From: Lacrimispora sp. BS-2 | GTDB lineage: Bacteria > Bacillota > Clostridia > Lachnospirales > Lachnospiraceae | Length of the DNA stretch: 64,000 nt | Direction of reading: 5' to 3' | Assembly (NCBI RefSeq): GCF_040207125.1 | Contig: NZ_CP157940.1 | Location: forward strand, 1,302,001-1,366,000 | Part shown: positions 37,621 through 46,839 of the stretch, piece after piece | How the letters are laid out: every line of letters begins with the position of its first letter | How positions within the stretch are numbered: the stretch's first letter is position 1 | The notes under the pieces: model-generated | Databases searched by the model: none | What the model saw: the letters and a program-made list of their open reading frames with translations, nothing else | What the model was told of the DNA's origin: nothing | Program-made: the position numbers and the translations under genes

Positions 37621-39773
37621 TCTTAAGACCGGGGACATTTTTACAGGACAGATATGAAATACTGGACCAGATCGGTTCCGGCGGGATGTCAGATGTATAT
37701 AAGGCCCTGTGCCATAAATTAAACCGCCCTGTTGCCATAAAGGTCTTGAAGGAAGAATTCAGTTTAGACAGCGGTTTTGTCAGCAAGTTTAAGATGGAAG
37801 CCCAGGCGGCTGCCCGCCTTTCCCATCCCAACATCGTAAATATCTATGATGTCGTGGATGAAGGGAATCTCCATTACATTGTTATGGAACTGATTGAAGG
37901 AATCACGTTAAAAAATTATATTACAAAAAAAGGCTGTCTTGATGTGAAGGAGGCCATAGGCGTTGCTATTTCCGTTGCGCAGGGAATTGCGGCAGCTCAT
38001 GAACAGGGAATCATACACCGGGATATCAAGCCCCAGAATATTATCATTGCCAGGGATGGAAAGGTGAAGGTGGCTGATTTCGGAATCGCCCGTGCCGCTT
38101 CTTCCCAGACCTTAAGCGCTACCGCGGTGGGCTCTGTCCATTACATATCTCCGGAACAGGCAAGAGGCGGTTACAGCGATGTGAGAAGCGATGTTTATTC
38201 TCTGGGAATTACCATGTACGAAATGGTGGCCGGCCGGGTCCCCTTTCAGGGAGATAATACAGTAACCGTTGCCCTGGCTCATTTGGAAGACCCTATCACA
38301 CCGCCCAGCTTTTATAATGAGAACATTCCGGTAGGACTTGAGAACATTATTTTAAAATGTACCGAGAAAAAGCCGGAGTACCGTTATGGAAGCATGCAGG
38401 AGACCATATCCGACTTACGGAAAGCGCTTGTCAATCCTGACGGAGATTTTGTCCAGTACAATTCCCAGGTGGATGATTCCCAGACTGTCATCATAGGAAA
38501 GCCGGAGCTGGAGCAGATCCGTTCCGGCCGGAAGGTACAGGCAGATCCTGCTGTAAACAGGAATGGAAACAGAAATCAGGAGCAGCGGCCGGAACGCCGC
38601 CAGGAAAAAAATGCAGGCGCACAGCCGGGCGGCAGAACCAGAAAACAGGATTCTGAGGATGACATCAATCCCAAAATCGAACGGCTTCTAACTGCGGCAG
38701 GTGTTGGTGTTGCCATCCTCATTGTGGTCGTACTGGTCATTGTATTCTCAAAGGTGGGAGGATTGTTCCGTTCCGGTTCTCCTAAGGAAACCGAATCAAC
38801 TGCGGAGATTTCCACCGAAGAAACCTTAAGTGATAAAAAGGTGAAAATGACAAGCGTTGTGGGCTTGGCAACGGATATTGCAGAGCAGAAGTTAAAGGAC
38901 AACGGCGGACTGTATATGAAGGTAAGCGATTACGTATTTCATGATACCATAGACAAAGGCGATATCGTGTCCCAGGATCCGGTTGAAGGGACTGTAATTG
39001 ATAAGTATTCTGCTGTCTACGTAGTGGTCAGCAAGGGACCGGAACATGCAACCATTGACTTAACAAAGCTTGGACTTGAGAAGATGGATGGCACTTCAGC
39101 CAAAGCAGTGCTGGAGAGCAATGGCCTGACTGTTAATATAGAGCAGAAAAGCAGCGAAACCGTTGCGTCAGGATATGTAATCAGCTATACTCCTGATGCG
39201 GCAAAAGAAGGTGAAACCGTAACTCTGGTTATAAGCAGCGGTCCGGCTCTTGTCAATCCGGTCACGGTTCCGGATATTACCGGCCAGACTCAGGAGATTG
39301 CTGTGGAGATGCTGGCTGACGTGGGACTGGTACAGGGTACGGTTACGGAAGCGGCTTCTGAGACGGTTTTAAGGGGCAGTGTCATCAGCCAGTCCTTAAC
39401 CGCTAACAGCCAGGTAGAGGCTGGAACTGCCGTGAATTATGTTATCAGCAGTGGAACCGCCCAACAGGCCAAAGTCAAGTATCTGGCTTCTATTGAAAAG
39501 TCCTATCCCCTGCAAAACATTATCGGACCAGGCTCCGGCAGCACCCAGCTTACCTTAAAGATCCAGCTGAAGCAATCGGTAAATGGAAAAGACGAAATCA
39601 GAGAGCTTATGGGACCTGTTACCATGGCAGGTGACCAGGTGCTTCCTGTATCATTTAAGAATATAGAAGGCGCATATGGCGTTTCAAGCGGTACTGTAGA
39701 GATTGTAAATGTGGAGACTGGCGATGTGATTAATTCTTATGTCATCACATTTATCCCGGTGCCACAATCGTAA
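37617..39773 (+). CDS. prkC: PASTA-domain Ser/Thr protein kinase (PrkC)
   Basis: A 718 aa transmembrane kinase sensing muropeptides. Kinase domain residues 1-275: glycine loop IGSGGMSDVYKA, Lys in VAIKVLKEE, HRDIKPQNIII near 134, DFGIARA and SPEQARGG. A basic, Gln/Arg-rich juxtamembrane linker, one helix near 360-384, then three extracellular PASTA domains (about 405-620) and a C-terminal beta-rich domain of about 100 residues. It works with PrpC in cell wall and growth-state control; the neighbours rsgA and rpe follow as in other Firmicutes. Confidence 0.95.
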   Translation: MILRPGTFLQDRYEILDQIGSGGMSDVYKALCHKLNRPVAIKVLKEEFSLDSGFVSKFKMEAQAAARLSHPNIVNIYDVVDEGNLHYIVMELIEGITLKNYITKKGCLDVKEAIGVAISVAQGIAAAHEQGIIHRDIKPQNIIIARDGKVKVADFGIARAASSQTLSATAVGSVHYISPEQARGGYSDVRSDVYSLGITMYEMVAGRVPFQGDNTVTVALAHLEDPITPPSFYNENIPVGLENIILKCTEKKPEYRYGSMQETISDLRKALVNPDGDFVQYNSQVDDSQTVIIGKPELEQIRSGRKVQADPAVNRNGNRNQEQRPERRQEKNAGAQPGGRTRKQDSEDDINPKIERLLTAAGVGVAILIVVVLVIVFSKVGGLFRSGSPKETESTAEISTEETLSDKKVKMTSVVGLATDIAEQKLKDNGGLYMKVSDYVFHDTIDKGDIVSQDPVEGTVIDKYSAVYVVVSKGPEHATIDLTKLGLEKMDGTSAKAVLESNGLTVNIEQKSSETVASGYVISYTPDAAKEGETVTLVISSGPALVNPVTVPDITGQTQEIAVEMLADVGLVQGTVTEAASETVLRGSVISQSLTANSQVEAGTAVNYVISSGTAQQAKVKYLASIEKSYPLQNIIGPGSGSTQLTLKIQLKQSVNGKDEIRELMGPVTMAGDQVLPVSFKNIEGAYGVSSGTVEIVNVETGDVINSYVITFIPVPQS

Positions 39774-39775
39774 GG

Positions 39776-39856
39776 AAACACCCTGCGGGCATACCTTTAC
39801 GCCCGGTAAAGCGGGGCGAGGTTTGCCCAAAAAGCGTGGGCAGGAAAAAGGAAATT
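39776..39856 (+). repeat. Modular leader repeat copy R8 (complete long form)
   Basis: The best long-form copy: module A CACCCTGCGGGCATACCTTT, module B ACGCCCGGTAAAGCGGGGCG, module C TTGCCCAAAAAGCGTGGGCA and GGAAAAAGGAAA just before the rsgA start at 39859. Confidence 0.92.
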
Positions 39857-39858
39857 AT

Positions 39859-40737
39859 ATGACAGGAAAAATTTTGAAAGGAATTGCAGGCTTTTACTAT
39901 GTCCACGGCACGGACGAAACCATCTATGAATGTAAGGCAAAGGGTATATTCCGCAATAAAAACGTAAAACCTTTGGTTGGGGATGATGTGGAATTTTCCA
40001 TTCTGGACAGTTTGGAAAAGAAAGGCAACATCGAGCATATCCTTCCCAGGGAAAATTCCCTGGTTCGTCCGGCCGTAGCCAATGTAGATCAGGCTCTGGT
40101 GCTGTTTTCCATCACCCATCCGGAACCTAACTTAAATCTACTGGACCGTTTTCTGGTTATGATGGAAGTTCAGGAGGTTCCTGTAAAAATCTGTTTTAAT
40201 AAAATTGATTTGGTTGGAAACGAGGAAATGCAGGCTCTTGGAGAAATCTATGAGGCGGCCGGCTATCCCGTATATTTTACCAGTACCTATGACGACCAGG
40301 GAATTGAGGAGATCAGGGAACTGGTACGGGGAAAAACCACGGTTTTAGCAGGACCTTCCGGAGTAGGGAAGTCCTCTTTAACCAATCTTCTCTATCCCCA
40401 GGCTGAGATGGAGACTGCAGGTATCAGTGAAAAGATCCAGAGGGGAAAGCATACCACCAGGCATTCGGAGCTTTTCGGCATCGGCCGGGATACGTACCTG
40501 ATGGATACACCTGGATTTAGTTCCATGTACTTAGATGACATGGAGTGCGGCCGGCTGAAAGATTATTTCCCGGAGTTTGAACCCTATGAGGACGGCTGCC
40601 GGTTTCTGGGCTGTGTGCACATAGGGGAAAAAACCTGCGGAGTAAAAGATGCGGTAGAAGAAGGAAAGATAAACCGGGGCCGATATGAAAACTACCGGCT
40701 TTTATATCAGGATCTAAAAGAGAAAAGGAGATATTAA
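39859..40737 (+). CDS. rsgA: Ribosome small subunit-dependent GTPase A
   Basis: A 292 aa circularly permuted GTPase that checks the 30S decoding site late in assembly. It has an OB-fold N-terminus; the order of G motifs is G4 NKIDLVG, G1 AGPSGVGKSSL, G3 MDTPGFSS; the C-terminal zinc knuckle is C-x4-C-x-H-x5-C (CRFLGCVHIGEKTC). ATG 39859 is set by the repeat-derived AAAGGAAA site; the upstream in-frame extension through R8 is not expected to be translated. Confidence 0.94.
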   Translation: MTGKILKGIAGFYYVHGTDETIYECKAKGIFRNKNVKPLVGDDVEFSILDSLEKKGNIEHILPRENSLVRPAVANVDQALVLFSITHPEPNLNLLDRFLVMMEVQEVPVKICFNKIDLVGNEEMQALGEIYEAAGYPVYFTSTYDDQGIEEIRELVRGKTTVLAGPSGVGKSSLTNLLYPQAEMETAGISEKIQRGKHTTRHSELFGIGRDTYLMDTPGFSSMYLDDMECGRLKDYFPEFEPYEDGCRFLGCVHIGEKTCGVKDAVEEGKINRGRYENYRLLYQDLKEKRRY

Positions 40738-40738
40738 T

Positions 40739-41401
40739 ATGCTTAAACTTGCCCCTTCCATATTAGCGGCGGACTTTAAAATTCTTGGACAGCAGGTAGC
40801 TGAGGTAGCGGAGGCAGGTGCCCAGTACATTCATCTGGATGTGATGGATGGAGCATTTGTTCCCAGCATTTCATTTGGAATGCCGGTTATTGGAAGCCTT
40901 CGGGACTGCACGGACCGGGTTTTCGATGTTCATATGATGGTAGAGGAACCCGGAAGATATGTAAACGATATCAAAGAAGCGGGAGCTGATCTCATCTGTG
41001 TCCATGCGGAAGCATGTACCCATCTGGACCGCACCATTAATCAGATCAAGGAAGCAGGACTAAAGGCAGGAGTGGCACTTAATCCGGCGACCCCCTTATC
41101 TGTCCTTGACTTAATTCTTCCGGAAGTGGATATGGTTTTAATTATGACGGTAAATCCAGGTTTTGGCGGACAAAAATTCATCCCTTATACACTGGATAAG
41201 GTGAGGGCTTTAAGGCAAATTTGCAGGGAACGGAATCTTGAGACGGATATCCAGGTTGACGGAGGCGTGACTTGTGATAATGTGAGAGAACTGATCGAAG
41301 CAGGCGCTAATGTATTTGTGGCCGGTTCAGCTGTGTTTAAAGGAAATGCTGCCGCCAATACAAAGGCATTCTTAAAAATATTTGAGGAATATGAAGGGTG
41401 A
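40739..41401 (+). CDS. rpe: Ribulose-phosphate 3-epimerase
   Basis: A 220 aa TIM-barrel enzyme interconverting ribulose 5-phosphate and xylulose 5-phosphate. Conserved: LAPSILAADF, HLDVMDGAFVPSISFG, VHMMVEEP, MTVNPGFGGQKFI and QVDGGVTCDN. It starts one base after the rsgA stop and overlaps thiN (GTGA). Confidence 0.96.
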   Translation: MLKLAPSILAADFKILGQQVAEVAEAGAQYIHLDVMDGAFVPSISFGMPVIGSLRDCTDRVFDVHMMVEEPGRYVNDIKEAGADLICVHAEACTHLDRTINQIKEAGLKAGVALNPATPLSVLDLILPEVDMVLIMTVNPGFGGQKFIPYTLDKVRALRQICRERNLETDIQVDGGVTCDNVRELIEAGANVFVAGSAVFKGNAAANTKAFLKIFEEYEG

Positions 41402-42060
41402 AAGAAGAAGTCAGAGGTTTGATCGTTACCGGAGGTACCATGGATTATGGATTTGCCGGCAGGTTTTTAGAAAACAGAGAGTTTGATAAAGTCATCGCAG
41501 TAGATGGCGGGCTGGCGGCCCTTTCCAGGCTTCGGTTAAAGCCTGATGCCATTGTCGGAGATTTTGATACGGTGGCAGAAGATGTCCTGGCAGAATATAA
41601 AAACAGCCAGGACAAGATCACCTGGGAAATCCATAAACCGGAAAAGGATGAGACTGATACCGAACTTGCCATAAATACCGCCATAGGACTCGGCTGCTCG
41701 GAGTTAGTCATGCTTGGGGCAACGGGAGGAAGGATGGACCATTTTATCGGCAATCTCCATCTTCTCTATGCATGTCTGAAAAAAGGCGTAAAAGCCGCCA
41801 TTGTTGATGAAAAAAACTGGATTACGGTGATCGATAAGGGAAGAACCTTTCATGCTGAAACATTGTGGGGAAAGTATATTTCCTTCCTTCCCCTGTACGG
41901 AGAAGTGAAGAAAATCACATTGACCGGATTCAAATATCCTCTTTATGAAAAGGATATTGACTTAGGAACAAGCTTGTGCATCAGCAATGAGCTGACCGGT
42001 GTAGAGGGCACAATTGAATTCGCGTCAGGAACCCTGATTTGTATCCAGTCCCATGATTAA
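41398..42060 (+). CDS. thiN: Thiamine pyrophosphokinase
   Basis: A 220 aa enzyme making thiamine diphosphate from thiamine and ATP. VIAVDGGLAALSRL, VGDFDTV, KDETDTELAINTAIG and GATGGRMDHFIGNLHLL are family hallmarks; the C-terminal substrate-binding domain has SNELTGVEGTIEF. The start is GTG 41398, overlapping the rpe stop. Last gene of the long plus-strand run begun at def. Confidence 0.93.
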   Translation: MKEEVRGLIVTGGTMDYGFAGRFLENREFDKVIAVDGGLAALSRLRLKPDAIVGDFDTVAEDVLAEYKNSQDKITWEIHKPEKDETDTELAINTAIGLGCSELVMLGATGGRMDHFIGNLHLLYACLKKGVKAAIVDEKNWITVIDKGRTFHAETLWGKYISFLPLYGEVKKITLTGFKYPLYEKDIDLGTSLCISNELTGVEGTIEFASGTLICIQSHD

Positions 42061-42156
42061 ACTGGCATGGTTTAATATATCGAAACTGGATATTTATGTC
42101 ACTCCACTTGCATGCTAAGATAAAGAACAACAGAAGCAGCAAGGGAGGAATTACCA

Positions 42157-42744
42157 ATGAGTAAAACAGACAACAGGATTTATAAAACCGCACTGACAGG
42201 ACTATTTGCAGCCATGTCCTATATAGTATTTACGTTCCTGCAATTTAAGATCACCCTACCGGGAGGAGATGCCACATCCATTCATCTGGGAAATGCGGTC
42301 TGTGTTTTGGGCGCGCTTTTATTAGGTGGACTGTACGGCGGATTAGGCGGCGCCATCGGCATGACCATTGGAGACCTTTTTGACCCGGTTTATGTGGTCT
42401 ATGCACCAAAGACTTTTGTACTAAAGCTGTGCATTGGTCTTATCACCGGATTCCTGGCTCATAAAATCGGCAGGATTAATGAATCCTCTGATAAAAAGCA
42501 TATACTTTCCTGGACCATTGCGGCAGTGGCAGGAGGACTTTTGTTCAATGTGATTTTTGATCCCCTGGTGGGTTATTTTTACAAGCTTCTGATCCTGGGA
42601 AAACCGGCGGCAGAACTGGCGCTGGCATGGAATATTGCATCTACTTCCATTAATGCAATAACCTCTGCCATTGTTTCCGTCATCATTTATATGCCCCTCC
42701 GGAATTCCCTGATCAGGTCCGGTTTATTTACGAAAATTTGTTAG
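42157..42744 (+). CDS. ECF transporter S component, probable vitamin B6 type
   Basis: A 195 aa integral membrane protein with about six hydrophobic segments. ALTGLFAAMSYIVFTFLQFK, SIHLGNAVCVLGALLLGGLYG and GMTIGDLFDPVYV are typical of S components, the substrate-binding subunits that share a common ECF energising module. The next gene is a pyridoxal/pyridoxamine kinase, so vitamin B6 is the likely substrate (PdxU-like); this is inference from context. GGGAGGAATTACC precedes the ATG. The 42061-42156 gap before it shows no clear promoter. Confidence 0.78.
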   Translation: MSKTDNRIYKTALTGLFAAMSYIVFTFLQFKITLPGGDATSIHLGNAVCVLGALLLGGLYGGLGGAIGMTIGDLFDPVYVVYAPKTFVLKLCIGLITGFLAHKIGRINESSDKKHILSWTIAAVAGGLLFNVIFDPLVGYFYKLLILGKPAAELALAWNIASTSINAITSAIVSVIIYMPLRNSLIRSGLFTKIC

Positions 42745-42800
42745 GAAGCACCCTGCGGGTATACCTTTATGCTCAAAAAGCATGAGCAGGAAAGAGGAAA
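42745..42800 (+). repeat. Modular leader repeat copy R9 (short form)
   Basis: GAAGCACCCTGCGGGTATACC, then module C TGCTCAAAAAGCATGAGCA, in which both arms have changed together relative to TGCCCA/TGGGCA. The tail GGAAAGAGGAAA is the ribosome site of the kinase gene. Confidence 0.92.
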
Positions 42801-42805
42801 TTTTT

Positions 42806-43645
42806 ATGACATCAGAAATACATCAGAAAAAAATTGCTGTCATTCATGATCTGTCAGGATATGGCCGCTGTTCCTTAACAGTGGCCCTTCCCATTCTTTC
42901 AGCCTTAAAGGTCCAGTGCTGTCCGGTTCCAACCTCCATCCTATCTAATCATACCGGATTTCCAACCTATTTTTTTGATGATTATACGGAGAAAATGCCT
43001 TCATATATTGAACAGTGGAAAAAACTGGATCTGTCCTTTGACGGGATTTACAGCGGATTTTTAGGCTCCGAGGAACAGATTGGAATTGTCATTGACATGA
43101 TTAAGGATTTTAGAACACCGGATACAAAGGTTTTGGTGGATCCCATTATGGGAGACCATGGGAAAGCCTATCAGACCTATACGGAAAGGATGTGCAGCCG
43201 TATGAAGGAACTGGTTGGCTTTGGAGACATTGTAACTCCCAATCTGACAGAGGCCTGTATCCTGACCGGAAGAGAATACCGGCCAGAGGGCTGGAAGCGT
43301 GCAGAGCTTCTTGCAATGGCAGCTGAAATATTGGAAATGGGACCTGATTCCGTGGTGATCACAGGCGTAAGGGAAGGCGGCTATGTGACTAATGTAGTAG
43401 CGGAGAAGGACCAGGAGCCCCACTTTTTACGTTCTCTTCATGTTGGATGTGAACGGCCGGGAACCGGAGATGTGTTTTCCAGCATCCTTGCAGCCCAGAC
43501 TGTGAAGGAAATTCCATTGACAGAAACAGTGAAAAAAGCGGCCGGCTTTGTAAAGAACTGTATTATAAAATCCGATGAGCTTCATGTTCCGGTGAAAAAC
43601 GGAGTTTGCTTTGAAGAAATCCTTTCTTTGCTCATTCGTGGATAA
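42806..43645 (+). CDS. Pyridoxal/pyridoxamine kinase
   Basis: A 279 aa ribokinase-family enzyme phosphorylating B6 vitamers. VIHDLSGYGRCSLTVALPIL, PTSILSNHTGFPTYFFDD, GFLGSEEQI, VDPIMGDHGKAY, TPNLTEACILTG and GTGDVFSSILAA (anion hole and catalytic Asp) are present. The start at ATG 42806 follows AGAGGAAATTTTT; ATG 42782 lies inside the repeat and is unlikely. Forms an uptake-and-trap pair with the S component upstream. Confidence 0.88.
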   Translation: MTSEIHQKKIAVIHDLSGYGRCSLTVALPILSALKVQCCPVPTSILSNHTGFPTYFFDDYTEKMPSYIEQWKKLDLSFDGIYSGFLGSEEQIGIVIDMIKDFRTPDTKVLVDPIMGDHGKAYQTYTERMCSRMKELVGFGDIVTPNLTEACILTGREYRPEGWKRAELLAMAAEILEMGPDSVVITGVREGGYVTNVVAEKDQEPHFLRSLHVGCERPGTGDVFSSILAAQTVKEIPLTETVKKAAGFVKNCIIKSDELHVPVKNGVCFEEILSLLIRG

Positions 43646-43673
43646 GAATGAGGCAATGGATGGGGAATTTTAG

Positions 43674-43711
43674 GAAAGGGGCTTTTCTTTGCCCTTTTTT
43701 TGTAGTATAAT
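43674..43711 (+). terminator. Terminator after the B6 kinase, overlapping a possible serS promoter
   Basis: AAAGGGGC and GCCCTTTTTTT form a short stem with a long T run (43674-43701). TATAAT at 43706-43711 follows directly and could be the serS -10 box, but I find no good -35 box. The leader to serS (to 43777) is too short for a T-box. Confidence 0.7.
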
Positions 43712-43777
43712 CAACGGCAGACTATCATGCGGGACAACTTTCGCAGAGAATATTGAAGAAAAACCAGGAGGAATACC

Positions 43778-45067
43778 ATGTTAGATTTAAAGTTTGTAAG
43801 AGAAAATCCTGAAATTGTAAAGGAAAACATTAAAAATAAATTTCAGGATAACAAGCTGCCTTTAGTTGACGAGGTCATTGAACTTGATGAGCAGAACCGT
43901 GCGGCAAAGCAGGAAGGGGATGCCTTAAGAGCTGAGCGCAACAAACTTTCCAAACAGATCGGCGCCTTAATGGGACAGGGAAAAAAGGAAGAAGCAGAGG
44001 AAATGAAGAAAAAAGTGACCGATGCTTCCGAAGATCTTGCCCAGTTGGAAGATAAGGAACGTGACCTGGAAGAAAGAATCAAAAAAATCATGATGACCAT
44101 TCCGAATATCATTGATCCCAGCGTCCCCATCGGTAAGGATGACAGCGAGAACGTAGAGGTAGAGCGTTACGGCGAACCGGTCGTTCCTGAGTTTGAAATT
44201 CCTTATCATACGGACATTATGGAAAGCTTTAACGGCATTGACCTTGACAGTGCAAGAAAGGTGGCTGGCAATGGCTTCTATTACCTGATGGGTGATATTG
44301 CAAGGCTTCATTCTTCCGTACTTTCCTATGCAAGGGATTTCATGATAAACCGTGGCTTCACCTACTGCATTCCGCCTTTCATGATCCGCAGCGAAGTAGT
44401 GACCGGCGTTATGAGTTTTGCGGAAATGGATGCCATGATGTATAAGATCGAAGGAGAGGATTTATATCTGATCGGTACCAGTGAGCATTCCATGATCGGA
44501 AAGTTCATTGATACCATCCTTCCGGAAGAAAAGCTTCCAGAGACTCTGACCAGTTATTCTCCCTGCTTCCGTAAGGAGAAAGGCGCTCACGGCTTAGAGG
44601 AACGTGGAGTATACCGGATCCACCAGTTTGAGAAACAGGAAATGATCGTTGTCTGCAAACCGGAAGAAAGCATGGATTGGTATGATAAATTATGGCAGAA
44701 TACAGTTGACTTGTTCCGTTCCCTGGATATCCCTGTAAGAACCCTGGAATGCTGTTCCGGAGATCTGGCAGATTTAAAGGTGAAATCCGTGGATGTGGAG
44801 GCATGGTCTCCCAGACAGAAAAAATATTTTGAGGTGGGCAGCTGCTCTAATTTAGGCGATGCCCAGGCAAGAAGACTGAAAATCCGTGTTGCAGGTGAAG
44901 ACGGAAGAAAATATTTTGCCCATACCTTAAACAATACCGTAGCTGCCCCTCCAAGAATGCTGATCGCTTTCCTGGAAAACAACTTACAGGCAGACGGAAC
45001 CGTGAAGATTCCGGAGGCTTTACAGCCTTATATGGGAGGCACAAAAGCACTTATGCCGAAAAAATAA
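43778..45067 (+). CDS. serS: Seryl-tRNA synthetase
   Basis: A 429 aa class II synthetase. The N-terminal tRNA-binding coiled coil spans about residues 30-100. Motif 2 includes SPCFRKEKGAHGLEERGVYRIH (shown here only in part of its range), motif 3 NNTVAAPPRMLIAFLENN. CAGGAGGAATACC sets the start. Note that the chain is close to the usual length and intact. Confidence 0.95.
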   Translation: MLDLKFVRENPEIVKENIKNKFQDNKLPLVDEVIELDEQNRAAKQEGDALRAERNKLSKQIGALMGQGKKEEAEEMKKKVTDASEDLAQLEDKERDLEERIKKIMMTIPNIIDPSVPIGKDDSENVEVERYGEPVVPEFEIPYHTDIMESFNGIDLDSARKVAGNGFYYLMGDIARLHSSVLSYARDFMINRGFTYCIPPFMIRSEVVTGVMSFAEMDAMMYKIEGEDLYLIGTSEHSMIGKFIDTILPEEKLPETLTSYSPCFRKEKGAHGLEERGVYRIHQFEKQEMIVVCKPEESMDWYDKLWQNTVDLFRSLDIPVRTLECCSGDLADLKVKSVDVEAWSPRQKKYFEVGSCSNLGDAQARRLKIRVAGEDGRKYFAHTLNNTVAAPPRMLIAFLENNLQADGTVKIPEALQPYMGGTKALMPKK

Positions 45068-45075
45068 TAATTTTA

Positions 45076-45113
45076 AAAAGGTCCGGCTCTTTCCGAAAAG
45101 CCGGGCCTTTCTT
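45076..45113 (+). terminator. Terminator after serS
   Basis: Arms AAAGGTCCGGCT and AGCCGGGCCTTT (one wobble) around a 10-base loop, followed by CTT. The T tract is short. Confidence 0.8.
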
Positions 45114-45195
45114 AAAAAAAGGAATGGACACAACACCTGAATACATGCAGAATGAAAGCCTTTTTATATTTCCTGCAAAAGATATACGGTTGCAG

Positions 45196-45226
45196 TTGAC
45201 AAGTGGGATAATAAGTATGGTATGAT
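45196..45226 (+). promoter_or_regulatory. Candidate promoter of glyoxalase-hydrolase pair
   Basis: TTGACA (45196-45201), a 19-base spacer and TATGAT (45221-45226) with TGG before it (extended -10). The spacer is longer than ideal. Confidence 0.55.
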
Positions 45227-45304
45227 GGATACGGCAAAAGACAGGTGTGCAGCCGGTAAAAGACAAACTCATCTGGCGAAAAAAAGAAAAGGAGTGACAG
45301 CGGC

Positions 45305-45670
45305 ATGATTACATTTAACCATTTTAATTTTAATGTACTTGATCTGGAAAAGAGCTTAAAATTTTATAAAGATGCATTGGGACTTACCCCTGTGCGAGAA
45401 AAAACAGCATCGGATGGTTCCTTTAAACTGATATATTTAGGTGATGGGAAAAGTGATTTTACCCTGGAACTGACTTACTTAACAGAGCGGAAAGAGCCTT
45501 ATAACCTGGGCGAATGTGAATTTCATCTGGCATTCCAAACGGACGAATACGAGAGCTTCTATAAAAAACATAAGGAAATGGGCGTTATCTGTTTTGAAAA
45601 TCCTGCCATGGGCATTTACTTCATCAGTGATCCGGACGGCTATTGGATCGAGATTGTTCCCGCCAGATAA
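45305..45670 (+). CDS. Glyoxalase / VOC superfamily protein
   Basis: A 121 aa vicinal-oxygen-chelate protein with two beta-alpha-beta-beta-beta units. TFNHFNFNVLDLEKSLKFYK carries the first putative metal His, LELTYL and YWIEIVPA the acidic residues and EFHLAFQTD the second His. It is similar in length to lactoylglutathione lyase-like proteins; since Clostridia generally lack glutathione, the true substrate is uncertain. GGAGTGACAGCGGC precedes the ATG. Probably cotranscribed with the hydrolase nine bases downstream. Confidence 0.85.
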   Translation: MITFNHFNFNVLDLEKSLKFYKDALGLTPVREKTASDGSFKLIYLGDGKSDFTLELTYLTERKEPYNLGECEFHLAFQTDEYESFYKKHKEMGVICFENPAMGIYFISDPDGYWIEIVPAR

Positions 45671-45679
45671 GGAGAGACC

Positions 45680-46348
45680 GTGTATATTGAGGTAAACGGA
45701 ATTACGTTATATTATGAGGTGTCAGGAAGCGGCCCGGCCATCCTTCTTCTCCATGGAAATGGGGAGGATCACAGCATTTTTAATGAGACGGCGGAGCTTT
45801 TAAGAAAAGATTATACTGTTTATGCCCTGGATTCCAGGGATCATGGGAAAAGCTCCAGAGTGCAAACACTGAGCTATGACGAAATGGCGGAAGATGTGGC
45901 AGAATTTGTCGGAATGCTGAAGCTTGAAAAACCCTGCTGCTGCGGATTCAGCGACGGTGGGATCATAGGGATACTTGCCTCCGTCCGGCATCCTGAGCTT
46001 TTTTCAAAGCTGGTGCTTTGCGGTGCCAATGCTTATCCCCAGGGCTTAAAGTGGTACTGGCTTAAATTTTTTACTATGATCGAAGCCTTAAGCCATGACC
46101 CAAAGCTTCTGATGATGCTTAGAGAACCCCAGATTACGGCCAAAGAGCTGGAGAGCATTTCTGTTCCAGTGCTTCTTTTGGCAGGAGAACGGGATATGAT
46201 CCGTGAATCCCATACCCGTTATCTTGCTTCAAAGATAAAAGGCAGCCGTGTTAGAATTCTTCCCGGGGAAGGGCATGGAAGCTACATTATTCACAGCAGA
46301 AAACTTTATTATTCCATGAAAAAGTTTCTTAAAAGACCGCTTTCATGA
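45680..46348 (+). CDS. Alpha/beta hydrolase
   Basis: A 222 aa hydrolase. LLLHGNGEDHSIF is the oxyanion loop, CCGFSDGGIIG the nucleophile elbow (Ser), LLAGERDMIR supplies the acid and GEGHGSYI the catalytic His. The lid region between about residues 110 and 150 is short. The start is GTG 45680 behind AAGGAGAGACC. Substrate unknown. Confidence 0.88.
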   Translation: MYIEVNGITLYYEVSGSGPAILLLHGNGEDHSIFNETAELLRKDYTVYALDSRDHGKSSRVQTLSYDEMAEDVAEFVGMLKLEKPCCCGFSDGGIIGILASVRHPELFSKLVLCGANAYPQGLKWYWLKFFTMIEALSHDPKLLMMLREPQITAKELESISVPVLLLAGERDMIRESHTRYLASKIKGSRVRILPGEGHGSYIIHSRKLYYSMKKFLKRPLS

Positions 46349-46360
46349 GAAAAATAAATG

Positions 46361-46412
46361 TCAGGCGGATATTCGCAATCCGCTCTGCTGCTTGATTCGG
46401 TTAAAATAAAAT
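46361..46412 (+). repeat. Second repeat family, copy S2
   Basis: TGTCAGGCGGATATTCGCAA, then a TCCGC arm, TCTGCTGCTTGATTCGGTTA and AAAT. GCGGAT/ATCCGC form a short stem. It lies 22 bases before the -35 box of the ylxM promoter. Confidence 0.7.
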
Positions 46413-46433
46413 ATGGGTGTAAAGAAAAAACAC

Positions 46434-46462
46434 TTGACACCTTATAAAAAGTATTGTATGAT
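46434..46462 (+). promoter_or_regulatory. Promoter of the ylxM-ffh operon
   Basis: Consensus TTGACA (46434-46439), a 17-base spacer and TATGAT (46457-46462). The TTG at 46454 that could open the ylxM frame lies within this promoter, so the start must be later. Confidence 0.88.
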
Positions 46463-46477
46463 ATCCCAGGTGATGAT

Positions 46478-46828
46478 ATGGAAAGGATTGCAAGACAGGG
46501 CTTATTATATGATTTCTATGGCGCTCTTTTAACAGAGCATCAGAGGCATATCTATGAAGATGTTGTTTTTTATGACCTTTCTTTAAGTGAGATTGCACAA
46601 GAACAGGGAATCAGCCGTCAGGGGGTCCATGACCTCATCAAACGGTGCGATAAAATCCTGGAAGGTTATGAAGAGAAGCTTCATCTGGTAAAAAAATTTG
46701 AGCAGACAAAAAAACTGGCCAGAGAGATCCAGAGTTTGACGAAAGAGTTTGCCGACAGGGCAGACATGAATCTGATCCATCGCATTGAGGAGATATCGGG
46801 CGAAATCATCGAGCTGGAAGCTCATTAG
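46478..46828 (+). CDS. ylxM: YlxM/p13-like HTH protein of the SRP operon
   Basis: A 116 aa helix-turn-helix protein: YDFYGALLTEHQRHIYEDV, LSLSEIAQEQGISRQGVHDL (HTH) and a C-terminal coiled segment. YlxM is encoded next to ffh in most Firmicutes and modulates SRP assembly or expression. ATG 46478 follows AGGTGATGAT. Confidence 0.9.
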   Translation: MERIARQGLLYDFYGALLTEHQRHIYEDVVFYDLSLSEIAQEQGISRQGVHDLIKRCDKILEGYEEKLHLVKKFEQTKKLAREIQSLTKEFADRADMNLIHRIEEISGEIIELEAH

Positions 46829-46839
46829 GAGGGCGTTAG

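Noticed and set aside
43646..43777. Possible T-box leader before serS
   Set aside because: The gap is only about 130 bases, is occupied by the upstream terminator, and has no recognisable T-box sequence.
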